A DNA stretch of 64,000 nt from Nocardia jiangxiensis NBRC 101359 (GTDB lineage: Bacteria > Actinomycetota > Actinomycetes > Mycobacteriales > Mycobacteriaceae): positions 122,814 to 186,813 of the forward strand of contig NZ_BAGB01000170.1 of NCBI RefSeq assembly GCF_000308615.1. Reading direction: 5' to 3'. Numbering within the stretch: the first letter of the stretch is position 1; every line of letters starts with the position of its first letter. The notes under the pieces were generated by a model that saw only the letters and a list, made by a program, of their open reading frames with translations, was not told the DNA's origin and did no database searches. The position numbers were made by a program, and so were the translations under genes. Shown one piece after another: positions 36,067 to 44,680 of the stretch.

Positions 36067-36437
36067 TCCCCGTAGGGCAAGTGATTCAGTGGTCGGTCGT
36101 CGAGGGCCGGAAGACTCGGCGGGGGAGCATGCTGTGAGGATGTCCAAGCGTGTGAGAAACCACCTGCGTCCGGCTCAGCGACCGGGTAGCTTGCTGTCCC
36201 TCCGCTGAGCCAGATACCAGCGTGCGGATTTGCGCAGGACCGGGGACCGATGGTGACCGGATAGCTTCAGTGCAATTGTGCGCTGTTCTGCGGGTCCGCG
36301 TCGTCACCGGGGGGATGGCTCCACGCTCCACCGCGTACCGCCAATGGGCAGGGATGGAGATTCGGGGCAGCGCGCACTCGCGGATACTGGCGGCGGTCAG
36401 TGCACTGTTCTTCATTTCATGAGACGCGATCTGAAAT
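36067..36437. other. Spacer without a supported gene
   Basis: About 370 bases between the IS3 remnant and the long palindrome. No reading frame with a recognisable product; I could not assign it to an intron or repeat. Confidence 0.4.
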
Positions 36438-36482
36438 TCCCGTGTGTTAACTGATGCAATTTGCATCAGTTAACACACGGGA
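36438..36482. repeat. Perfect 22-bp inverted repeat
   Basis: Arms 36438-36459 and 36461-36482 are exact complements around one central T; the inner part reads GCATCAGTTAACACACGGG. It lies 49 nt beyond the stop of the XRE regulator gene. The core GCATCAGTTAA recurs at 37644-37654. It could be a terminator, an operator or a recombination/transfer site. Confidence 0.6.
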
Positions 36483-36531
36483 CCTACGGAATCGGGTTGC
36501 GCTTGTCTCGCGTCGGTCGGTGGTTGGATGG

Positions 36532-37347
36532 TTATCCGGGTCCACCGGTGTGCCGGTTTACGTACGCACTGTACATGATCATCACGGCCTTTTCGCTGAT
36601 TTCTGCCCGGTGCACGCTGACGAGTTTTTCCTCCCCTGTGTTGGGATTTCTCCAGCGTATGTGATCGCTGGTTTCCCAGTTGTATGCGATGCGTGTGCTC
36701 GAAAGCCACCGGGTCGCGAACTCCGGTGACTTACCCAAGGATCGGAGGAGCCTTCTGGCTTGCAGTGCGGTGCGGTAGCGCCCCATTCCGGCCTTGAGTC
36801 TGCCGACGATGTAGTCCGCTTGTGTGGGCCAGTCGGGGAACAGTTGTTGGGCAATGGGGCGGAACCAGTAGATCGCTAGGTTACCGACGTCTTCGAGGCC
36901 GGGTAATGCGAGGGTCATGGGTTTGTTGACGGCCAGCACGTTGGACAGTGGATCGAGGTACATGGCGGGTACGTGCTGCTCACCCAGATCAGTGAGGTGG
37001 TCGGTGAGTGCGGGAGTCTCCTCGAGGTAGCGGCGGTAGCTGGCGATGTCGCGCAGCGGGAGCGGGGCCGCGAGCAGTTCGTGGGCGTGGCGTGCCTGCG
37101 CGGTGGTCAGGCCGTAGCCGGCGACGATGAGGTCGAGCGTCTCCGGTTTGGAATGTCGTTTTCCGTTCTCGAGCTGGATCAGGTACGGCTCACTGATCGT
37201 GGTCGTTTCCGAGGCGACGCGGCGGGTGAGCTCGCGCTCGTCGCGGAGTTGCCCCAGGAACAAGGGCAGCTCCGGGATCGAAAGCACGGGCTTCGAACGT
37301 TTGATGCGGTGTGGTTTGCGGCGTCGTGGTGGATCGGGCTGTCTCAT
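36532..37347 (-). CDS. XRE-family regulator with MmyB-like C-terminal domain
   Basis: 271 residues. The helix-turn-helix occupies about residues 25-85 (LGQLRDERELTRRVASETTT, then ISEPYLIQLENGKRHSKPET). The C-terminal 180 residues match the MmyB-like ligand-binding domain (VPAMYLDPLSNVLAVNKPMT, PIAQQLFPDWPTQADYIVGR and a final DHIRWRNPNTGEEKLVSVHR). GGGAGGGGG precedes the ATG. It is divergent from the transfer genes and is the likely master regulator of the element (inference). Confidence 0.85.
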   Translation of the reverse strand: MRQPDPPRRRKPHRIKRSKPVLSIPELPLFLGQLRDERELTRRVASETTTISEPYLIQLENGKRHSKPETLDLIVAGYGLTTAQARHAHELLAAPLPLRDIASYRRYLEETPALTDHLTDLGEQHVPAMYLDPLSNVLAVNKPMTLALPGLEDVGNLAIYWFRPIAQQLFPDWPTQADYIVGRLKAGMGRYRTALQARRLLRSLGKSPEFATRWLSSTRIAYNWETSDHIRWRNPNTGEEKLVSVHRAEISEKAVMIMYSAYVNRHTGGPG

Positions 37348-37725
37348 GCGATGCCCCCCTCCCTTGGGGCTTTCGAACATGGGTGACCACGGATAAACTG
37401 AAAGGTTCCCCCTGGCACTATTACGACTACCAGAGTTGGGAAGAGCGGGCAACACCAAGACTTCGCCAGCGGGTAGCGAATAGTTAGCAGAGATGGCGGA
37501 GTCTCCGGATGATGACCCGTCAATTCAAAAATTTCCCCTGCCGATGCGGAAAGACTTATCTGATGCGCGGAGCATCAAAACATCAGGAAGAACGAAAGAA
37601 AGCGCCTTTCATCATTTCTATGCTGGCTGCATATATGCAAACAGCATCAGTTAAGAACCTAGATTTTCGACAGATTCGGGTGTTGTGTGGTTTCTGCAAG
37701 TGAAACCACACAGAAGGGAAAACCA
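37348..37725. other. Leader region of the transfer gene block
   Basis: About 380 bases, more AT-rich than the surroundings around 37500-37680, separating the XRE regulator from the plus-strand block. It contains GCATCAGTTAA (37644-37654), also found in the 36438-36482 palindrome, and a perfect 11-bp hairpin (37684-37694 with 37702-37712). A frame at 37509-37703 (CRCGKTYLMRGASKHQEERK...) has no start signal. It probably holds the promoter of the transfer operon. Confidence 0.5.
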
Positions 37726-37827
37726 GTGGATCCCATTTCGATCCTGGCGTTGGCATGGAACGGTCTGGTCGTGGTGGCCGACGGGCTGACCTGGGCCGGA
37801 CAGATCCTGTCGTTGCTGCCGCACTGA
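37726..37827 (+). CDS. Possible 33-residue hydrophobic peptide
   Basis: A GTG frame reads VDPISILALAWNGLVVVADG and TWAGQILSLLPH. AGAAGGGAAAA lies 3-12 nt upstream, and an 11-bp hairpin precedes it. One membrane-spanning length; it might be a leader or a small membrane subunit. Unrecognised. Confidence 0.4.
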   Translation: MDPISILALAWNGLVVVADGLTWAGQILSLLPH

Positions 37828-37946
37828 CCACCGTCTCGGTGAGGGGCCTCCACCTGGCGACACAGGACGGGCGAGGCCCCGCTCGGTAACCCTCCTCATT
37901 CTCTATCTCCGATTTCGATGATCTTGCCCAGAAGGGTCTATTTGGC

Positions 37947-38801
37947 ATGCCCAAAATCAGCTCTGGCCGATCGGTCGTCACTGCCCGCAGGGGCCGCGGA
38001 ATGGCGGCTTTGGCCGCAGCGGTGCCGATGGCGGTCATGGTGGTGTGCGCTGGCACAGGAGTGGCGTCCGGAGCGGACACCGGACCCGGTCAGCCGGGAG
38101 TGACGACCCAGGCGCAGCCGGGCACCACCGCCCCCGCGCCACCTCGTGCCGTGGCGCCACCGCCCCCGGCTCCTGTCGTTGACTCCCCGCAGCCTGCGGC
38201 AGTGCGTAACGGACCTGTTCCCCGGCCTGAGCCGCGCGACGAACCGGTCACGCCGGTCCGTGTCCAGGACCTTCATCTCCCGCGGCCGGTGCCACCCGTT
38301 GCGCCGATTCGCCCGCCGGACAACACGATTCGTATCGGCCAATTCCAGACTCCGTCGCCGTCCTGGTTGCCGCCGAATGTGCGCGACACGATCAACAACA
38401 CAGCCGCCGGTGCGGAAGCGCAGGTCTCTACTGCTCTGGATTCGGTCGGATTGCCCGCTGGCCGATCGGATGTGGTGGCGGGGGCGACCGTGGCAGGTGC
38501 CGCGGTTGGTGGTGCCGCTGGAGCCGCAGTGGCCGGAGCTCCGGTTGCGGCTGTGGGGGCGGCGGTTGGCGGGCTGATCGGAGGCACTGTCGCGGGCATC
38601 GCCGGTGCGGCGCTGGGCACTCTTGTCGCGGTGCCGGTGATCGGCACGGTGACCAGCGGTGTCGCCGGAACTGCCGCGGGTGCCGCTGCCGGTGCTGCTG
38701 CTGGCGCGGCAGTGATCGGTATCCCGGCCGCAGCGATCGGTGCCGTCATCGGCGGCACCGTCGGCGCGGGATTCGGCGCTGGAGTCGGGGTGGGCCGGTG
38801 A
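37947..38801 (+). CDS. Secreted Pro-rich protein with glycine-zipper C-terminus
   Basis: 284 residues. The N-terminus (residues 1-43) is a signal peptide (AALAAAVPMAVMVVCAGTGV) with possible cleavage at VASGA. A Pro/Ala-rich linker to about residue 110 could span the cell wall. The C-terminal 120 residues are Gly/Ala/Val repeats (AGAAVGGAAGAAVAGAPVAA, IGGTVAGIAGAALG) like glycine-zipper membrane channels. It overlaps the next gene by GTGA. It may form an envelope pore of the transfer apparatus (inference). Confidence 0.75.
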   Translation: MPKISSGRSVVTARRGRGMAALAAAVPMAVMVVCAGTGVASGADTGPGQPGVTTQAQPGTTAPAPPRAVAPPPPAPVVDSPQPAAVRNGPVPRPEPRDEPVTPVRVQDLHLPRPVPPVAPIRPPDNTIRIGQFQTPSPSWLPPNVRDTINNTAAGAEAQVSTALDSVGLPAGRSDVVAGATVAGAAVGGAAGAAVAGAPVAAVGAAVGGLIGGTVAGIAGAALGTLVAVPVIGTVTSGVAGTAAGAAAGAAAGAAVIGIPAAAIGAVIGGTVGAGFGAGVGVGR

Positions 38802-40024
38802 CTACGACCACCCGGGCCGCGTTCACGGCCGCCGCCACTGTGATGACGGCCTGGACGCTGGTAACGCCCGCGCAGGCAGCGGTGCCGATCACAGGATGCC
38901 CGGCTCTATATGTACTGGCGGTGCAGGGCACCGGGCAATCCGCGCCTGGCGCGAGCCCGACCTCGGACACCAGTGTGCTCGGGGAACTTCTGAAACCGGT
39001 CGTTGCGCTCGGGCCGAATCTGGTGCAGCGCAGCTACATCGGCTACGACGCGGGCTTCGGCGGCGCGGTCCCAGGCGGGGGAGCGGCGCCCTATGCAACT
39101 TCGGCGAATCAAGCGATCCGCCTGATCGGCGACGATGCCAAGCAAGTCGCCGCCACGTGTCCGTCCACCAAAATCGCTGGTGTCGCGTATTCGCAAGGCG
39201 CGCAGGCATGGTCGGAGGTCGCCCAGGAGATCGGGGACGGCCGCGGCCCAATCCCCGCGGACCGCATCGCGGCGGTGATCCTGTACGCGGATCCCGACCG
39301 CCCTGCCGGGGCACCCGTTATTGCGGGGCGACCGGGCCAGACCAGGCCAGATGCGCCGCCGGGCACCAACGGTGCCGCGGTGTCCGGCGTGCAGATCGCC
39401 GGTCGCCCGGTCGGTGGCGCCGGCATCGGCAACAACGGGCAGGGGTACGGCGCGTTGACCGGCCGTGTCGCGGAAATCTGCGCTCCCGGTGATCTGGCGT
39501 GTTCGGCACCCGATCACGCCGCGATCCTGCGGTTCGCCGCGCGGTTGGTCGCCCAAGCCGACCTGCGTAACCCCATTGCGGCGCTCGGCTCGCTCAACAC
39601 CCTGCTGACCAGTGCGCTGGGGGCCGCGTGGACCACCATCGTCGGCAACGACTTCACGCTCGCGAACGGCACCATCGATTACACGCCTCGAAAGTCGTTG
39701 TCGCAGCGGTTCGTCGATGCTGCGGACCCAAGGAACCCCGCCCCCACCCTGGAGCAGACGAATGCGGCCAATGCTCGATGGGGCCAGATCACCGCCACTG
39801 TAGCTGCCAACCTGATCGTGACGCTTCCCAAACTCGTCGGGCAGCTCGCCGCCGCGGTCGGTCAGATCGCAGGCGACAACGCGGATCTGACCAACCCTGC
39901 GGTGTGGGCGCACTTCGCCGACACCGTCGCTGCACACACCGGCTACGCCAGCAACGGGCAACTCGCCTCGGGCATCGCCTGGCTGATCGCGTGCGCCCAC
40001 GACCTCGCCGGAAGTCACCCATGA
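38798..40024 (+). CDS. Cutinase-family secreted hydrolase
   Basis: 408 residues. The signal peptide ends at TPAQA. The mature protein starts CPALYVLAVQGTGQS like actinobacterial cutinases. The nucleophile Ser132 lies in GVAYSQGAQAW, and a disulfide-type cysteine is in CPSTKIAG. The Asp region is RVAEICAPGDLACSAPDHAAI. An extra C-terminal helical region of about 150 residues follows the usual 220-residue fold. It starts inside the preceding stop (GTGA) and overlaps the next gene (ATGA). It may loosen the mycolate layer for transfer (inference). Confidence 0.85.
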   Translation: MTTTTRAAFTAAATVMTAWTLVTPAQAAVPITGCPALYVLAVQGTGQSAPGASPTSDTSVLGELLKPVVALGPNLVQRSYIGYDAGFGGAVPGGGAAPYATSANQAIRLIGDDAKQVAATCPSTKIAGVAYSQGAQAWSEVAQEIGDGRGPIPADRIAAVILYADPDRPAGAPVIAGRPGQTRPDAPPGTNGAAVSGVQIAGRPVGGAGIGNNGQGYGALTGRVAEICAPGDLACSAPDHAAILRFAARLVAQADLRNPIAALGSLNTLLTSALGAAWTTIVGNDFTLANGTIDYTPRKSLSQRFVDAADPRNPAPTLEQTNAANARWGQITATVAANLIVTLPKLVGQLAAAVGQIAGDNADLTNPAVWAHFADTVAAHTGYASNGQLASGIAWLIACAHDLAGSHP

Positions 40025-41172
40025 ATCCCACCCCGCAGATCGACACCCATTACGCCGAGACGGTCATCGCCAGCGGCCGCCGCCCCGGCGACCTTCTCCG
40101 CACTCGGCGAACCACCACGCCCGGCCTGGATCATGCCCGTGCAGCCTGGCAGGTGGTGTACGTGTCCACAGATTCCTACCTGGAAAAGATCCCCGTCTCG
40201 GGAATGGTGCTGCTACCCGAAGATGTTCAGGCGAGTGTTTCCGCATCAATCCTGGTTTACTGCAGTAGTTTTCATGGTCTTGGCGGTCCCGCACCCTCGC
40301 AACTGTTGGCCGCCGGGACCGAACCGGAATCCAGCCGGATCGATGCTGCACTTGGACGCGGATTCATCGTGGCAGTGCCTGATGGCGAAGGCATGGGCAT
40401 CGTCGGTGCTGGACCGTACACGTTCCTCGCCGCGAACGCGGCCGCCCACACCGGGCTCGATATCGCCCGCGCCACCGCGCATTTGGCGGACGCCCACGCA
40501 AGTGCGTCACCGGTGGTGATGTGGGGATATGCCGACGGTGGACGCGCGGTGATCGCCGCGGCCGAACAACATCGGGAGTACGCGCCCGAGGTCGGCTTGC
40601 GCGCGGTCGCAGCCGGCGCAGTACTCGCCGATCCAGGACAGCTCGCTGCGAGGTTGTCCGAGAACGAGTGGGCTTTCCTGGTGTTGGCCGGTTTTGTTGG
40701 GCTGTCTCGCGCTCATCAGCATCTACCGCTGCGACACGTGCTCACCGACGAAGGGCGCCGGATGACCACTGCCGCAGCGAAACTCAGCGCAGCAGCCCTG
40801 GCAGACCGCTATCGGCACCCGGTGGGGAACTGGTGCGAACGCCCGGACCCGTGGAACGACCCGATGTGGCGATACGTGCTGGCCAAGGAAAAGATCGGTC
40901 TAGCGGTACCGCACGTGCCGGTGCACCTATATCACGGCACCCACGACGCCCTGGTCCCGGACGAGCAGGGACACGCGGTGTACAGGCACTACCTGGCTGC
41001 GGGCGCGAGCGTGGCCTGGAACGAATACGCCACAGACCACACCGGCGCCGCCCTCGACGGGACCGCCGCAGCACTCGACCGCCTCACAGAGCACCTGGTT
41101 CCCGCCAAGCACTCAACCCACCGACGCGCCCTGGGCGTATGGAAGTTGCTCCGGAGCCTGAGAGCTGAATGA
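40021..41172 (+). CDS. Secretory-lipase-like protein with Ala in place of the catalytic Ser
   Basis: 383 residues of the LIP/secretory lipase alpha/beta-hydrolase family: oxyanion-side block YCSSFHGLGGPAPSQLLAAG, Asp-containing VHLYHGTHDALVPDEQG and His-containing YATDHTGAALDG. The nucleophile elbow, normally GYSxGG, reads WGYADGGRAV with Ala171 (codon GCC). No signal peptide is seen. The fold is complete but classical ester hydrolysis should be lost. Coupled to the cutinase gene by ATGA. Confidence 0.82.
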   Translation: MNPTPQIDTHYAETVIASGRRPGDLLRTRRTTTPGLDHARAAWQVVYVSTDSYLEKIPVSGMVLLPEDVQASVSASILVYCSSFHGLGGPAPSQLLAAGTEPESSRIDAALGRGFIVAVPDGEGMGIVGAGPYTFLAANAAAHTGLDIARATAHLADAHASASPVVMWGYADGGRAVIAAAEQHREYAPEVGLRAVAAGAVLADPGQLAARLSENEWAFLVLAGFVGLSRAHQHLPLRHVLTDEGRRMTTAAAKLSAAALADRYRHPVGNWCERPDPWNDPMWRYVLAKEKIGLAVPHVPVHLYHGTHDALVPDEQGHAVYRHYLAAGASVAWNEYATDHTGAALDGTAAALDRLTEHLVPAKHSTHRRALGVWKLLRSLRAE

Positions 41173-41230
41173 ATCTCGCTCTGCCACAGCAGATTCGACT
41201 CTATCCATCCGCCGAAGGAGGTGAAACAAC

Positions 41231-42799
41231 ATGCTGCGCAAGGTAAACACTCCTCAATCGAAGGACGGCGTCGAACACCGACCTGGGCGTCGCTCGACCG
41301 TGATCTGCGCGTTGTTGACCACGATGCTCCTGGCCGGGCTGTCCGGAACGGTTGTAGCGCAACCGGCGTCGCCAACTGTCCCGTTGGGCGAGACTTGCCC
41401 GGCTCTGTATGTGCTGGGGGTTCAAGGCGCAGATCAAACCTCGCCCGATGCTGCGGCGACCACCGATACCGGGGCACTCGGACAGTTCTTCACCCCGCTG
41501 GAATCCGCAGCCGGCCACGACATCCAACACGCGTATGTCCCCTACGGATACGCAGCCGACGGCACGACACAGCAACTTTTCGACCAAGCAGTCACGACCG
41601 CCGCGGCCCAGCTGGGAACCCAAGCCCGGGAAGTCCTGAACCGCTGCCCGCACACCAGGATCGGCGTTGTCGGCCACCGCCAAGGTGCCGCCGCCGTAGC
41701 GGCGTTCGCCCAACGGATCGGAGCTGGGAGCGGCGCGATCCCGGCTGACGCTGTCGCGGGTGTCGCCTTGTTCGCCAATCCCGGGCGCCCGGGCGGGACA
41801 CCGATCTTCCCCGGCCGCCCAGGGCAAGCTACCCCCGATCCGGCTCCAGGGACCAGCGGTTCCCGCACGCACACGGTCACGCTGACCAGCCAGCAGATCA
41901 ACGGTGCCGGAATAGCCCAGTCATCTCGGTCGGCACAGTCCTACGGTGCGCTGACGGGCCGGGTGGCGGACTTGTGTGTCCCGGGTGATCTGGCCTGTGA
42001 CACTCCCGCGCAATCGCCGATCGCGCAGACGATCCAGAACATCACGACACAATCGAACCTGCACGATCCCCTCAGCGCCGTCACCACTGTCGCTCAGGCG
42101 TTGGCGGGCACGGTCTGGAAAACGGCGGTTGGAGTCGCGGGACAGGACATCCAGGGCGACAGCCTCGATCAGCTGTCGTATCAGCCCACCAAATCTCTCG
42201 GGCAGCGCCTCGCGGAAGCCTCGAATCCGAACACCCCACCTCCCGGCCCGGACCAAGTCCTGTCGGCCTTGTTCCGACTCGGGACAATTGGACTGAACAC
42301 TGTGGTCACGGTCGCGCAGAAGGTCCTGACTCCCGCCACCATCGCGGAACTGGCCGCAGTCGGGATGACCAATCCCGGCGCGGCGATCGCGGACCTCGGG
42401 GTGAAAGTCGCCGGCGCGGTCGCCGAACTCGTCCCCCCGACCATGGCACTGGGCTGGGTCGATCAAGCCTTCGGCGCGATCACCTCCACAGTGAGCAACA
42501 ACGACCTGTACGGAGTTGCCACCCAAGCCCAATACAGCGATTCCACCAGCCACGGTGAGGCATACACCGTCGACCCCGCCACACCGCAGGGAACACCGGT
42601 CTTCGCCGCCGCCGCGGACTGGTTCGCCGCCCTGGCCCACGACATCGCCGCCACGAACGAACCTTCCTCGTCCCCGACAGCCGAACCTACCAACACCACC
42701 CCACCTGCGGCCGACACCGAAACCACCGACTCGCCACCCGCCACGTCGACCGGCCCGGTCACCACAGCGCGCCCGTCACCGGCGGCGGCGAGTCCGTAA
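41231..42799 (+). CDS. Cutinase-like secreted protein with Arg in place of the catalytic Ser
   Basis: 522 residues. The signal peptide covers residues 22-46 (ICALLTTMLLAGLSGTVVAQ). CPALYVLGVQGADQTSP parallels the neighbouring cutinase. The elbow reads VVGHRQGAAAV with Arg150 (codon CGC) instead of Ser. CVPGDLACDTPAQSP keeps the Asp region. A helical middle and a Thr/Pro-rich tail of about 60 residues follow. AAGGAGGTG precedes the ATG. A paralogue of the gene at 38798 that kept the fold but not the chemistry. Confidence 0.83.
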   Translation: MLRKVNTPQSKDGVEHRPGRRSTVICALLTTMLLAGLSGTVVAQPASPTVPLGETCPALYVLGVQGADQTSPDAAATTDTGALGQFFTPLESAAGHDIQHAYVPYGYAADGTTQQLFDQAVTTAAAQLGTQAREVLNRCPHTRIGVVGHRQGAAAVAAFAQRIGAGSGAIPADAVAGVALFANPGRPGGTPIFPGRPGQATPDPAPGTSGSRTHTVTLTSQQINGAGIAQSSRSAQSYGALTGRVADLCVPGDLACDTPAQSPIAQTIQNITTQSNLHDPLSAVTTVAQALAGTVWKTAVGVAGQDIQGDSLDQLSYQPTKSLGQRLAEASNPNTPPPGPDQVLSALFRLGTIGLNTVVTVAQKVLTPATIAELAAVGMTNPGAAIADLGVKVAGAVAELVPPTMALGWVDQAFGAITSTVSNNDLYGVATQAQYSDSTSHGEAYTVDPATPQGTPVFAAAADWFAALAHDIAATNEPSSSPTAEPTNTTPPAADTETTDSPPATSTGPVTTARPSPAAASP

Positions 42800-42931
42800 A
42801 GACCCCTTCGGCGGAGACCTGTCTCTGCGTCAGAGAAGCCGGGTAGTCCCTCGCGGGCCTGAGCTGTCTCCCCGAAGGGCCGAGCCACCACACCAGCACC
42901 GAACAACCACCCCGGGAAGGAGGTGACCACG

Positions 42932-43639
42932 ATGCCCCACACCACAACTGGTACAGACACCGACGACGACCACGGCTGGGGCTGGATCACCACAACCACC
43001 GCGCCACCGATCCCATTGCACCCCAGCACACCCGGCAACCCCGACACCGGTGACGGCGACGAATGGGAATGGCTCACCGACCAAACCGCGCCCGCCACTC
43101 GCCCTACCTCGCAACCACGCACACGAATACGCCTACGCGCGACGATCATTGCGGGCTTGACCGCGATCGTGGCGACAGGAGTCACCACAGGTGCACTCCT
43201 GGCGCGCCCCGCCGGGCATCCTGGCGCCGCGCCCGCGGCGACCACAGCGCCTCGAAGCACGAGCACACCAGCAACAAGCGCGGCGTGCTCGGGACTGACT
43301 GGCGCGACGGTGACCGATCGGGCTGGGGACGCTGACACGGTCGCGGGGCTGATTGCAACGTTCGAATTCGCCTATTACACAACGCGTTCGGTCGATCAGG
43401 CGATGCGCACGGTGGCGCCGGACAGCGGGATCGTGCCGCAGGCCCTGGCGGCGGGGATCGCCTCGATTCCACCGGGGACCAGTCATTGCGTGGCGATCAA
43501 CCCGCTGGCCGGTGAGGCCGCCGACGTGCATGTCGTCGAGCTGCACCCCGACCACACCCGCGTGGATTACCTGCAGCTGGTCAACACCCACCGAACCCCG
43601 ACCGGTTTGGTCATCAGCAATATTCAGAGGCAGCAATGA
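42932..43639 (+). CDS. Bitopic membrane protein, VirB8-like transfer component
   Basis: 235 residues. The cytoplasmic N-terminus has repeated Trp-acidic stretches (DDDHGWGWITTTT, GDGDEWEWLTDQ). One transmembrane helix follows at about 72-92 (ATIIAGLTAIVATGVTTGAL), then a periplasmic domain of about 120 residues (VAGLIATFEFAYYTTRSVDQ, with two Cys) of NTF2-like character. This layout matches VirB8-like parts of actinobacterial conjugation systems. AAGGAGG favours this ATG over a GTG 9 nt earlier. ATGA-type overlap with the next gene. Confidence 0.7.
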   Translation: MPHTTTGTDTDDDHGWGWITTTTAPPIPLHPSTPGNPDTGDGDEWEWLTDQTAPATRPTSQPRTRIRLRATIIAGLTAIVATGVTTGALLARPAGHPGAAPAATTAPRSTSTPATSAACSGLTGATVTDRAGDADTVAGLIATFEFAYYTTRSVDQAMRTVAPDSGIVPQALAAGIASIPPGTSHCVAINPLAGEAADVHVVELHPDHTRVDYLQLVNTHRTPTGLVISNIQRQQ

Positions 43640-44292
43640 CTGTGTCTGCCAACAGATTACGCGCCATCGACCCCACGGAAGAGTCCGCCGGTCACGGGCG
43701 ATGGGATGCGAACACCATCGAGGTGCCCAGTACCGAGCGGCTCGCCCCGGTACGGGAGTCCCCGCTGCCGATCACCGGACCACACCCACCGTTGTTCGCG
43801 GTGATGGGAGCCCACGGTGGGGCCGGAGCCTCGACGCTGGCTCGATGGTGGGTGCACGCGGCAGACACGGGCATGGCCTGGCCGGGCTCAACTCACACCA
43901 CTCAGCGCGTGGTTCTCGTCGCCCGCGACTGCATTCCCGGTTTGACCGCGGCGGCGGACCGGCTACGTGAATGGCACGCCGGACTGACACCCGATGGTGT
44001 CGCCATCGTGGCGCTGGTACTGATCGCCGCACGGCCCGGCCGCACACCCGCACCCGTGCGGCGGTTCCGGCGCACCGTCAGCGAACTGGCCGAGACGGTG
44101 TGGTCGATCGGCTGGCACGAGGACCTGCTGGTGCACGAGCTCGGCGAATTGGCCCGATACACCCCGTCCGACCCGCCGCCGCCACGGCGCGCACATCTCA
44201 CCCACGCGGTACCTGTCGACGTGCACCGCGCGGGCGCTGCCATCACCGACCGCATCGCCGCGACACGGAACGAAAAGGGCACACCCTCATGA
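43636..44292 (+). CDS. ParA-like/DUF6668-type cytoplasmic protein
   Basis: 218 residues. FAVMGAHGGAGASTLARWW (about 54-72) is a deviant P-loop like that of MinD/ParA ATPases, but the usual Lys residues are absent. VVLVARDCIPGLTAAADRLR and IVALVLIAARPGRTPAPVRR continue a nucleotide-binding-like fold. Proteins of this type are regular members of actinobacterial VirB4/SCO6880 conjugation loci. It starts in the overlap with the VirB8-like gene and ends in the overlap with the pilin-like gene. Confidence 0.65.
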   Translation: MTVSANRLRAIDPTEESAGHGRWDANTIEVPSTERLAPVRESPLPITGPHPPLFAVMGAHGGAGASTLARWWVHAADTGMAWPGSTHTTQRVVLVARDCIPGLTAAADRLREWHAGLTPDGVAIVALVLIAARPGRTPAPVRRFRRTVSELAETVWSIGWHEDLLVHELGELARYTPSDPPPPRRAHLTHAVPVDVHRAGAAITDRIAATRNEKGTPS

Positions 44293-44576
44293 TTCACACA
44301 CTTCTGGCCGACCTCGTCTCACTCGACACCGTGACGATCACCCCCAGCGCCCCACCCGGCTCCCCGGGCCTGATCCACATCGTCAACTGGCTGGCCTGGC
44401 TGACGATGCTCGCGGGCATCGCCGCGCTGATCTACGCGGGCGGCAAATTCGGGTGGGAGCGATGGCACGGCGGCGCGGTCGAATCCCCCAAGATCATCCT
44501 GGGAGCCCTGGTCGGCGGAATCATCGCCACCAGCGCCGGCGGAATCATGAACGAAATCATCACCTCCTCCAAATGA
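44289..44576 (+). CDS. VirB2/TrbC-like small membrane protein
   Basis: 95 residues with two transmembrane helices (WLAWLTMLAGIAALIYAGGK and KIILGALVGGIIATSAGGIM) joined by a short polar loop, as in VirB2/TrbC pilins and DUF6112 proteins. Starts in an ATGA overlap. It likely forms the pilus or channel subunit. Confidence 0.75.
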   Translation: MIHTLLADLVSLDTVTITPSAPPGSPGLIHIVNWLAWLTMLAGIAALIYAGGKFGWERWHGGAVESPKIILGALVGGIIATSAGGIMNEIITSSK

Positions 44577-44680
44577 GATCCGAACCCGTTGCCCCAGAAA
44601 AGTTTTCATACACGGAGTCAGCACCGTCACAGGGTTACTCCGTTCGGATCCAATCCATTCGAGAATGGAAGGCACTCGCA

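Noticed and set aside
36067..36437. Possible group II intron or reverse-transcriptase remnant after the IS3 fragment
   Set aside because: I could not find a recognisable domain V hairpin or reverse-transcriptase motif, so it is left unassigned.
42463..43338. A 291-codon minus-strand frame opposite the VirB8-like gene
   Set aside because: The plus strand has a ribosome-binding site, a membrane segment and overlaps with its neighbours; the antisense frame has none of these.
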